A DNA stretch of 64,000 nucleotides from Histoplasma ohiense. Taxonomy: Eukaryota; Ascomycota; Eurotiomycetes; Onygenales; Ajellomycetaceae. The stretch covers positions 4,092,001 to 4,156,000 of the forward strand of contig JAEVHH010000003.1 in NCBI GenBank assembly GCA_017607445.1. Direction: 5' to 3'. This document shows positions 34,273-45,621 of the stretch, piece after piece (the stretch's first letter is position 1; every line of letters starts with the position of its first letter). The notes under the pieces were generated by a model. The model was not told the DNA's origin. It saw only the letters and a list, made by a program, of their open reading frames with translations, and did not search any database. The translations under genes and the position numbers were made by a program.

Positions 34273-36000
34273 ATTGGAATGCAAAAATTCACGATATTTC
34301 GCGACAAGGCTGGATTGTGAGATGGCACGGATTCTCTATGCAGTTATATGGAACCGGAGGGATTCGTAAGCTGGACGAGTCCAGCAACGATAAACGACTC
34401 CAACAGCCGGCCTGGCGGAAACGGACAACCTCCACCCTCTGGCTGCCCCACCAACTGCTGTCTTCTCTAAACCCAGGAATGTCCAGGGGGCCTGTCAACT
34501 GTCTGTGGCGAAGAAAGAAAGTCGTGCCTACCAGACGGATGAGGTACGAGGGGGTAAAAAAAAGTCTTCAGGAAGGGGGTCCTTTGGAAGGGAAATTTCA
34601 GAAATCGGAGTTTCGCAATGAACGAGAAATCTAGATGGGGTCGGACATTAGCGAACAATTCGAGGCGACGAGGGCATATTCAGACCAGAAAGAGCCTTGG
34701 ACTGAGAAAGTGGTCGAAAGCAATCCGAGATAACGGGAGGGGAGAATAGAGAGGGATTGGATTGTGTAGGCCTGAAATCTTCTTGTGGAGAAGGAGGGGA
34801 AGGATGGCAATGGGATTGCCGGATGGACCGGAATAAATGAGTGGATAAGACGATAGATTTGGACAAGGAGAGGTCTTCAGGTTTAATTTTGGGGGATGCT
34901 GGAGCGAAACGATGAATGATTATCGTAGCTACCGAAACACACGTACCTTTTCTCCACAAAACCGTAAAGACAGAAGAACGAAGGGCCAAGATGTTTCGAG
35001 GAGACAAGGGCCGAGGGGTTCTCCGATGGTCTCCTTCTTGGTGGAACGAAAGAAAAGGAGGCGCGATTGAGATCACCTGTATTTTGTATTTTTGGTCACT
35101 TTTTTTTTTCCTTTTTGGTCACGAACAGCGAGCCCACCAAGGAGACGCGGCGACAACCCCCAGATGAAGGAGACGGGCGAAGGGCGAGGAAGAGCTTGCA
35201 GCCACGTCACGATGGCGAGACAAGACAAGAAAGTGAATTGAGAGGCTACAGACTCCTTGCTGTTGCAGCCTGCCGTTGATGATGGTGCTGTTGCCTGGGG
35301 GGCGGAGGGAGTTGTGAAGAGCTGAAGGAGATGTGGGATGTTGTGAGGCTGGAGGAGAGCAAAAGAGGAAAAAAAAAAAAAAGGGAAAAAAAAGAAAGAA
35401 AATAAAGTGCAAAGGGTGCAAAGGGAACTAAACCGTTTGGTGGAGAGATTCGGGGCAAAAAAACCGAACTTTTGGAGCAACAACACACAGAGCCACCAGG
35501 GCAGAGAGAATGTGCGGGCTTAGCTCTATCTTCTCTTATTTTGTTTATTTGTTTTATTTCTGTTTATTTCTATTGTAAATTTTTTTTTTTTCTCTGAGTG
35601 TATCAAATAGACTAGAATATTTTGGAGAGGGGGGAAATGTGCGAGGGGTCTGCCAAGGGGCGACGAAGAAACAGCGGGTAAAGGAGGAGAGCCAGCGGGC
35701 AGAGAGAGAGAGGCAGTGAGACCAGCAGACCAGCAGAAATTAATAATTTGATGTGTAGGAGCGCCAATATCCGCAAGGGCTAGCAGAAAGGCTGCTCTTT
35801 GGCTTGCCGAACGTCCGTGGCGGGCAGAAAAGTTAGCAAAAGCTATTATTATTCCATGCGACAACTTGCTAGTCGAACAATGGCAGAAGAGGATAGATAG
35901 CTAGTCAACTATTAGTTTCTAGTTATACAGAATTCGACCACAATTTATTTGCGGGTTTGGCCTGCTGTTCACTTGCCATCAAGAACTGAAACTGAGAATG
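34273..36000. other. Upstream region of the La-motif gene
   Basis: Probably promoter and 5' untranslated region. There are T-rich tracts near 35,100 and 35,580 and a purine run near 35,365. Small open stretches on both strands (for example minus 34,648–35,076) lack recognisable motifs. A 5' untranslated intron cannot be excluded. Confidence 0.45.
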
Positions 36001-37662
36001 CTACTGGCTGCGGTTTGTTGCCCATTATTACTTCTTTCTTATTTCAATTCTCTTGTTCTTCTTCATGCATGATTGACACAGGAATGCCTATTTTTATAAT
36101 ATCCTCCCTTCATGGTTGAATGTTTCAATTTTCAATTCCAATCTTCAAGTTCTGAATGTGTACTAACTAGTATTTATCAGTACGGCTCCGCTCCATTCCT
36201 TTTCTTCCAATATCTGTCTGTTCTCCTTTAATAACCACTGCCTGTGCCATTTTCTTTTTCCTTCCCCCATTCACTCCATTCATCTCCAGAGTACTCTTTA
36301 TTCCCGCCATTTCTCGGGCCGTGTCCAAATATCACAGTTCCTATGATCTCTCATGTTCCATTACTACGTCCCTGTCCAGGCCCAGTGAGACTTCTTCCCC
36401 TCGCCCTAGGGCTGACTGAGCCGCCAGACATTTCAACTCCTTTTCAGGTCCTTGATATCTCAGACCTCACTCGTACTTGGAAGCAGCCGTTGTAGATGTA
36501 TGATGCACTCACTGTCTTTCTTCCAATCTGAACTCAACTTGGGCGATAAGGTTTGCTTTTTTGCTTGCTGCGCTCTCCGAGGGTTGCAAACTCTCTCGTT
36601 CATTCCACCGATCTAACTCCTGGACACTTCCAGCCGAACCATGGCGTGTGCCGTGCCTTCACACCTTCTGAGCCTCACAAACGACCCTAGCCACCCCTTC
36701 CATATTCAAGTAACAACAAACTGAATAGCCAGCTACTGATACTAAGGACTGCTCTAGCCTCTTGCCACCGGCTCCAGTCCAGCCCTTGAAAAGAGGCTAT
36801 CTTCATGGGACATACATGTCCTTTACAAGCACATGTATGTACTGTATATCAATGAAAGCTCATTGGTTATCCTGTTTGCATGTCAGTGTGGCCCATTCCC
36901 GAACAATTCTGGTTTCAAAACATTGTTTCTTTATTTTTTTTTTTTTTTTTTTTTTTGGTGGGGGGGGGGGGAACAGTTGGAAAAAAAAAAATTTCCCCGA
37001 TGCGTCCGTCTGCCACCATTATTATTACAGCATTAAAACAGGGACATAGGTTGAGCCAGGGGCCCAATGCTCAGTATGCCCACCCACCGTGTACGCAATG
37101 CAAAACATTCAAAAAGTCTTGATGTCAACTAATTTTACGTGTTTTTCATCATACTTGGCCCGGTCTTGCAAAAACCACCACACCAGTTTTGCAAAACCGG
37201 ATGACCTCCAGCCTTTATCCCCCGTATCTATCCCCATCATCATTATCATCATCGTGGAAGATGAAAATAAAGAGTCCATGTATATATCTCTATATAAGAG
37301 AAGAGAAAACTGCATGGTCCGCCTCAACCCAAACGTCCAATACGCGTGCATTCACACATGTTGAAATCTAGCCGCCTCTAAAAAAAAGTAAATCTCAAAC
37401 AACGATCAAGCAAAAATTCTTTTATGCAAGGCAGACAAGACGCCCATATCTAGCCATTTATTTTCAGCTTCATTTACTTACTTTCCTACCGTGCTGCTCG
37501 AAATCCTCGACATCACTGGCATGGGCCAAGATCAAACAACTCACGCTTCCGCCACCCGCAGCTCTACAAAAGTTACCTACGTGTACTCTCAGGTCCCCTA
37601 GGTCACTTTTTCTTTTCTTTTCCACCATCCCCTCGCTCATTATCAAGTTCTATTTTTCAACC

Positions 37663-37663
37663 A

Positions 37664-37726
<63 letters not shown>

Positions 37727-37728
37727 AA
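37663..37728. repeat. A-tract and (CGAAAA)n microsatellite
   Basis: A run of 18 A is followed by GAAAA units and about five CGAAAA hexamers. It is a simple slippage-prone repeat with no coding signal. Confidence 0.85.
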
Positions 37729-39966
37729 AAAATCAAAATAAAAAGTGTTCCAGCATCCCCATCGTATCGTCGACCGCATATATTCCCCCCTCTAACAAAC
37801 ACAGGAGGGAATCGATGGGTGAGGAATCCCATTTCCAGCCAAGATTTAAAAAACTATGTTTAAAACTCCCCTGCCGCGGTGGTGGCCACAAGACCTATTT
37901 TCTCTAGAATCGTTCACTTCCCACATAGCACAGTATATAGATAGATATATATAGAGTATCAGTCGTGCGACCATAACTATTTCTTTACCTGGGTAGTAGT
38001 TACGAGTACTCAATGTCAGAACGTCAATTAACCGAAATGGATAAATATCCTGATAGGGTACTAGTACACTTGAACGTGGTTTTTAGAAAGTCGACCCAAC
38101 TTGAAACCACGCTCAACTCCCTACTGCCCCCAGCTAAAACACACCCACACCACAACAATCACCAACTTTCTCAATATACAGTGCTAGTACTAATTCACGC
38201 TCATAATCCTAAGTTAGGGGTTAGGATTGTGTTAATTAGGGCCAGAGCGATGGGTATTAATAATGCTTTGTGGTGGTGTAGTTTAGATGCGTGATCTACA
38301 GTTGCTGAGATGTTCAAACCAACAACCGAAAGCCTTTCCGGCTGAGATTTCTAAACCCATAACTTCAACCTTGGATAAAACCACGTCCAAAGTGTATGAG
38401 CAACACCTGTACTTTACCTCTGCCGAACTATGTCCGTCCGCATCTGATAAATATATGAATGCAGTTCAGAGAGTTCTTTCCAAAATTTCAAGCCACTGCC
38501 TAGGTAACTAACAATAATACTCTATATAGCTGCATTTCACTTCCTCCCAAGGTCATCATCCATCCCCTTCATCCTAATGAGGCGGCGCAGGGAACTTGAA
38601 AAGGTGTTCTTTTTCTCAACGTTTCCCCCAAATTCTAGGCAACCCCCGAAACCAACCCTGATCCTGATTCCTAACCATAACCTACCTCTAACCAGAATCC
38701 TGTGCGGATGGCGGTGAAAATGGAATACTGCTGGTAATGTTTTGTCAATGCACATTTGTGGGGTTGGATTATCTCAGCGAGCTCAGACCCTCTATTGGCT
38801 CGGTTGCAGCAGCATGACACTAAACTACTAGCTCAGAGCAATCCTCGCCAGAGGGTCTAAGAAGGAACAGTTCATATTTTCAATTACACAATAGTCATAT
38901 ATCTTTGAGATTTGTGAACCACCTTAGATTGTAGCTAAAGAGAAGAAGAATATAAATATATAATTTTTATATTAAAAAAATCAATATTTAATATAGATGT
39001 ATCTTGTTGAAATCAAGTAAATAGCAAATTGTTCCCAGGTTCAAAAAAAAAAAAAAAATGGGTTGACTTTGAGATGATACTTCATATCTAAGAAATGAGA
39101 ATATGAAAATAAAAATTGATACCATCACAAGAACATTGATTTTTCTAGGTCCTAAGGTGGTACAGAGATGCTGAATAGATGGAGTTGGTTTGCTATCCTC
39201 ACCCATACACAAGGTATAGAGCAAATTGTTCCTGTGTTGCTAACAAACTGGAACTTTTTTTTCTCAGATGCTTTGCAGGATAATTACACATCATGTGATA
39301 TGACTATTTTGGGTTAGTTGATTACTTATTTGAGATTAGCTTCTTCAAAGAGTGACTAATCATCAAATCAGTGTTAAAACAGCAATTATCCTGCGAAGCG
39401 AGCTTGCTGAGATAAGGGTTGGTTTTAGAATTAGTTAACTATCGTAAGTTAAACCATTGTCAGATTCCGAAAATGTTGCCAAGAATAACCTGTTTGTTGA
39501 CCCGGCCATAGGTTTAGCACTACGACTCTCTCCGCGCGATCAACCTCCAGCCCTTGTGGCTTTGTGCAGAAGCGGGTAGAAGGTAAAAATTGAAAAACAA
39601 AAATTAAATTACAAAGTAAAAGTAAAATAAGTAATATATATATTTATATTTTTTTTTAGAAAAATGAAATTGAATAAAATCTAATTGGTTAATCCTTTTC
39701 TTCGGGGAACGGGAAAGGGGAACCAAACAAAGTGGAGGCCGCTCGCGGGGTAAAAATGCTTATATATACTAGTCTAGGTCGCCTCTTAAGCTCGGTGAGT
39801 CTCAATGACGCTGTCATGGCGGAGACGTAACGGACTGAGTAGACAAAAAGAAAAGAAAAAGTTTATGGTGGAAGGTTGTATTTTGTGCGTGGGGGTGGTG
39901 GAGAGAGAGAGAGAATAGAGTAGAAGCGGGGTGGAGGGGTAAAAGAATGGTGAACTTTGTGATATT

Positions 39967-39973
<7 letters not shown>

Positions 39974-40006
<33 letters not shown>
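39974..40006. repeat. 33-nt poly-T tract
   Basis: An uninterrupted T run, the longest homopolymer of the gene-poor region. It may be a retroposed poly-A tail read from the other strand, but no transcript-like sequence is visible beside it. Confidence 0.9.
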
Positions 40007-40007
<1 letters not shown>

Positions 40008-43000
40008 GGCTAAACGGCTGAAGCTATTGGCAACCTGTAAAAGAAGCTTCTTTTTTTAAAAAATTCTTTTTGATTTCTTCTTGTTTTTTATTCCCGGACT
40101 AGAGTCTCCCTACCCCTCCCATCCTGGTTTCAAGGGGTGAGATGGGAAAGTAAGGATAGCACTGCGTAGTTTCGCTCAGAGCATCAGTCCATTACCCCGC
40201 CCCCAAGAAATGAGAAAATTCAGAGATGGATTCATGCTAGCATCCCGCAGAAACGGCAACATCACATCATCGAGCATCCAAAACTCCCAGAATCGCGGGG
40301 TTTGGTCTCTATTCAGCCAGTTAGCTTCGACCACAAGATAAAATAACGCAGCTGACCCCTCACTAACCGAATAAATTTTGTTTGAAGAAACAAGGGGAGA
40401 AAATAAACAAGGTTTCTGACACCCATTCTTTGCGGCCTTCTCCATCCAGTAGGGGACCATCAGCGCAGAAATTAACGGACTGGAGATTTCAAGCGCCGTT
40501 GATTCTCCTTGCCCGTCTGGATAGGACTAAATAACGACAGCAACCAACTGTGCCGCTACGGACCGGACGGGACCTAAGAGAAGACCAGCTAAGGTTCCCG
40601 AGGCACTGAGTGCCCCTCAAAATGTCAAACAAAAAAGGAAGCTAAGCCATTTAAAGAAATAGGCGATGGGTTTAATTCGATTTGTAATTTCTCGGAGGCT
40701 TAAAGTCATGGTGGTCGTTGCTGGAAAAGAATGGCCTGAGGGCATTTCATCATGGGAAATATAACTTTAGTCTAACTCGAGCTCGGAGGTTGCATTATGT
40801 CCCGTCGGAAAGATAGCAGGAAAACGAAAATTGAAATAAAATCTTCTGAAGGTATTTAGCTGATCTTCATTCACATCCTGGTTATAACCTTGCCAGCAGT
40901 TTCAGATATGATTATTAAAAAGCAAGCCGGGAATATCTCCGAATTCCCGCGCGTGAGTGTGTTTGTAACTCTCTGGCACTGGTGGTAAAACTGGACGGAG
41001 CAACGAGGCTGAGTATTGAAAGCCAACAAGCCCACCCATACAACTGCCAGAACACTTTGTTCATCTGTTGTTGATCTAATTAGCAGGAGTACTCTCTTAA
41101 GTCAACATGGATATTGTAAGTTAGAGCTATAGCATAAAGAAACTTGCTCAGAACTTATCTCAACGGGGGCCGGCACCTTTGTGGGTTCTTGGCTGGATGA
41201 AACTGAATAGAGCTATATAGAGTAAGATAGAATTAGCTGACCAGGCTACATTGAAATTTGCTCCCCTTTCTGTTTCAATTCAGTCAGGTTCCTGCTGAAG
41301 CAACAATAAAGGGAACTTGTTTTCGAAGCTAAGAGAGCTCAAAGCTCAAACAGCAACAAAGTTCGCCTTGCAGATAAAACCCTGTAGAAAAAACATCATA
41401 ACACTGTTTGACAGTGATGGAGAACCCCATTTTGCGTCTCTTTAATATCTACAGCACTTTTATCTTGTACAAATGTGATGCTACTGCATTGTGACAATGA
41501 ACACTTGGAAGATGAAGTTGCAGCAAAGTTACTGCTGAGTCAGTAATGACAAAGCAGCCTCAGAAAACTCACCAAACGATTTTTTTGAAGACAGCAAAGC
41601 GAAGATGCATTATGGCAACCGAATTTTACTTGCATTAGCTACATTGCATCCAATGGCCAAAACTATATAAGGAGCCACGCTTGTGGCCCCTACCTGCGCA
41701 GATCTCTCGTAATACGCCTGTCAAACTCCTTTCTGTGCTCCGGTTGGTCACAGCGGCGATGACCAGTTGTTGGCAAAGATATCGCGCACAAAACTTGAAG
41801 TCTCCGCAGTCAAATTTCCTTACACCGCCCGGGATATTGCTCTGCAGAGTCCAGTCCACTACGGTAGTACAGCTTCTTGTTCGTCATCGGACCGCTACAT
41901 ATTTGACCTTTCCTCTATGACGATGAAGTTCTCATGGACAGCCCCTGGGGGGAATATGGGATACCTCATTCGATCAATCCCACAATGCCAGCAGCCCACA
42001 CTAGCACAGATGGTACTCTAGAGAAGTGAGCGGCTGATATGAAACGCTTGATAGGTATGTAGATGGGTCTCGGAAGGGACTTATCTTTCAGTTCACCATC
42101 ATCTTTGGTTACTCTTGACTGTCAATGTCTCTACCCGATAATTGGTTGTACCGGGGCTATTTTTTTTTTTTTTGTTACTTTATATCATGGATTGTGATTC
42201 TGGGTCTCGCCCTCAACGTACCCGAAATGTCGTTCATGTTTTAAGATTTTTTCAGCTTCTTGTATATATGAGCTGTCCACTCAACCTGCTAAACCCCTGT
42301 CCCCATCACCAACCAATCCCTCGGCAGATGGACCAGAAGGTGATGTTCGTTCCCTCTCTTTGTTTCACATATTCATGTATGTCACGATGAGACTGGGTGA
42401 ATATGCTATTTTTATTTGTGAAAAAGATTCCGATGCAAAGGTTCCGTACTCTCCCAGAATATCCGTAATGATATCAATTCCAGCTTCCTATATAACGAAT
42501 ATGGATTGCAACATTTCTCCACGGGCACAAACTCATGATGGATAGTCCATGTAAGCATTCTAGGCTACCCTAGGGAAATGGTTGAGATGTGACCAAGGGG
42601 TGGTGTCATGTCTACGATAAAGCACAAATCCCCTGACTGCTTGAGTATAACTTCCATATTCATGAGTCAAAAGAATACGTTCCCTTACAAACATCATTTT
42701 CTTTGGTATGTCCCTCAGACAAAGCTGAAAAGAAGAGAAGAAAAGAAAATAGCTCCTGGCAATCTTTGCATCATTGTTAATCCAGAGACAAATATCAGGA
42801 ATTAATCTCATTTAGATCTTGGCCTATACTATTGCCGTGGTAATAATTGCTACACAGTTCGACTCGAGGACATGATGTATCAGTCATTACCTCACTCAGC
42901 TCCTACTTTCTTCTTTTTTCATTTATCAGAAGTCCTCACAACATTTCTTCCACAGAAGATTTTTGGACTCCTGATGACTTCCTCTCAGCCAAGTCCTTTT

Positions 43001-45621
43001 CACTTGAACATGGCCAGCTAGGTAGCTCCGATCGAGATTCACCCAAATGCATTTTCTCTCCTCTCGTAATATAAGATTACGGCTAGTAGATCATCCCCTT
43101 GAGACTTGTGGCCGCTGGACTTGCAGTGTCGGAGATGCGATTTATTGCTAGAGCCGCCATCATCACTTCCTACCTGCCATATTGGACTGTAATTTGAGAA
43201 ATGGTATAAGGATACCTGCTGAAGGTGCTGGGCCACCTAAGGGATAGTGTGGCTCCAGGATTATCACGAAAGCTTCTTACCGCTAGTCTAAAAGGAGACA
43301 TCTCCAATATGCTTCCGTACCAATTACCTCGTTATCGCAAAGAAAATGAAAACGCTTGTGTCTAAGTGAAGGGAATTGACTCAAGTTCACCCGATCCCGG
43401 CCTTACTCTCGATCACACGTCGACCAAACATATCGTGATTCATTAATGATTAAAAAGCGCGCCCATAGCAGCTCGCAATGCATCTTCTGACCGTCTCCGA
43501 TGCATACTTCTACGGTCACACAGACAATTCTTCGTCAAACCCAATCGACAGCGGTTGATGGCAGGAATAGCATCACTGTACACAACCTTCAAGTTTCTCA
43601 AAAAAAAATACCCGTACCCCGCAGCAAAATGTTGCTACCTGGGAAATGGCATATGAGTTCGTCAAGGTACTAACTGTTTGAAGAAGACCACCCAAGGGCT
43701 AAGATATTTTAATGAGATTTTATCTCTTGCATGCTGGGTCAGATAGTGCAGGACCGATTGACATACTTTTGATGCCAATAACATCTGTTTGGTTTCCTCC
43801 CTTTCAACCTGGATGTGTTCACATTCTCAATGGTTTTGCTTATAACTGAACGCTCCACGTTGTAGCACGGAGAAAGCACGACGCCAAATAACCCTAAACA
43901 CAGGTCCAATGATGACATTCGGTTTCCCAATACGGCTTGTCCGATGGGATGGAAACTGAAGGGGTTAAAAAGGACACAATGGTGGTAGAAGTTATCCGCC
44001 GCCGAACCTACCTTCTGTACTATCGGACAACTACAAACTCTTTTTATATTTGCTAATTCTTTGCTCCAGTTTCCTTTCTGCCTCTGCTCAACGCTGCTAC
44101 AGGACTTGGGTACACTACACAGCACATCGTACTTGTACAACTGGAAGATGGAATAGTCTCGAAGACCCGTAAGTTTTCCATTGCTCACAAAATTGTATTT
44201 GGCTGCTATTCGCCGTTTCATATAATAGTCTTTTTTATATCTTTCTTCACTGTTAAGTGTGAACAGCTCCCTCCGTTACTCGATGGGAGATATTTAACGC
44301 ATAGAATACTTAGCAAATTAGATTTCCTGAATGCTCCAATCAAGCCTATACCTCGGATCAGAGCGGATTTAGAGCGGATTTTGAGCTAACTCTAAGGGTT
44401 CAACTTAGTTCCCACATCATCCGGGAATTATTCTCATTTCGTACTTGGAGACTGGGGGTTACCAATACGGATGCTCACTTAACAGTTCTTGTTACTACAC
44501 GCCGGTTCATTTCACGGACGTCTAAGAATTATCTGTCATCTCTCCAGGCGGTTAGAATTAGGAATCGGAGTTCTGGCCACCGTGAATTGCACACGATATA
44601 CCCCTCCTTCGTGAGTCAGGCATCTTCAGTGGGATAACTTCTCACCTGTTCTATACTTTTTGCCCAAAGTTGCCCTAGAGATAAATTAGACAATTCGCCA
44701 TTGTTCTACCATGCACTTTTGGCGAGTCTTCCCTTGAGATTTGACCAAGACGAACTATTGATGTACGCTTTGATCTGATTTCCGCTCCCTCGAATCCCAA
44801 TGCAACGCGGACCTCTCTCATCAAAATCCCTTGCAGTCGGCGAAAACTTGAATTATCTGTCTCGGTCTGGAGTGACTTGACTGGGTGTATCCAATAACGC
44901 TCCCAATTAACAGCCAGTGGATGACAGCATCCCTTGCCATCCCAATGCAAGATTTCGCTCTCCTGTGTCCAATCTCCACTATCTATACCCCCCTTCCCTA
45001 TCTTGGGGTAATTGGACCTGATGTTAAAATCCGCGTTCTCGTTTCTGAAACCATGATCCCGGCTCGTATAAAATAGCCACCTTCTCTACAGCTGTGTTTT
45101 CCTAATGACTAAAGTTTTGAAGCGAACTGCTTCCACGGACATATACCCTCGCGAACGGGTGATACTCCATTTTAGGGCGCCGTGCATATCTCTTGCACCA
45201 TGTCCAAATCTTCTTCTCGGCTCCCTCTTGTCTCCCTTGATGGGTCCGATTGAGTGCTGGACTGAACCCCTTACTCCCCTGCGCAGCACATCTCGCACAT
45301 TTTTGAATTTCTCCACCCTGGTTGCAGTAGATGTTTGGACTATATATTTTCTGCATCTTAAGTTTGGGTAATGGTATTGCAACTTTATATGTGCCCAAAT
45401 CTGCTGAGTTGGTTTTCTTCCCGTTTCCTTGATATTTCCTTCATTGTCTCTGCTCTCTCTACTATCCCCTACCCCATCGATCCCATTCCCTAAATCTCTG
45501 TATGCTTTGCTCATTGTTACTTTCCTCTCTAATTGAAGACCAGACAATTCCAACTGTCCCTCTGTGTTGTCTACTTATTTATAAATCCTCATAGGCGTAC
45601 TCCGCTCGTTGGTTCTCATTA

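Larger units (their letters stand above)
36001..45621. other. Gene-poor intergenic region (about 9.6 kb)
   Basis: No coding region is supported. It has many simple repeats: T-run followed by a G-run at 36,935–36,971, an A-tract plus (CGAAAA)n at 37,663–37,728, 33 T at 39,974–40,006, and (GA)n near 39,901. There are telomere-like TTAGGG/CCTAAC words at 38,205–38,228 and 38,660–38,700. Scattered open stretches of 60–160 codons (for example minus 43,739–44,221 and minus 40,176–40,460) have no domain I recognise. The promoter of the plus-strand synthetase should lie in the last kilobase. Confidence 0.55.

Noticed and set aside
37685..37728. (CGAAAA)n considered as a telomere-type repeat
   Set aside because: It is an ordinary microsatellite grown from an adjacent A-tract and unlike TTAGGG.
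40176..40460. 94-codon minus-strand frame in the gene-poor region
   Set aside because: No motif, no splice partners and no conserved start; consistent with chance.
41635..42021. Overlapping frames behind a TATATAAGG box near 41,665
   Set aside because: The promoter-like word is suggestive, but the translations in three frames have no recognisable domain and conflict with each other.
43739..44221. 160-codon minus-strand frame
   Set aside because: Length alone is not enough at this GC content; composition is random-like with no domain, signal peptide or exon partner.
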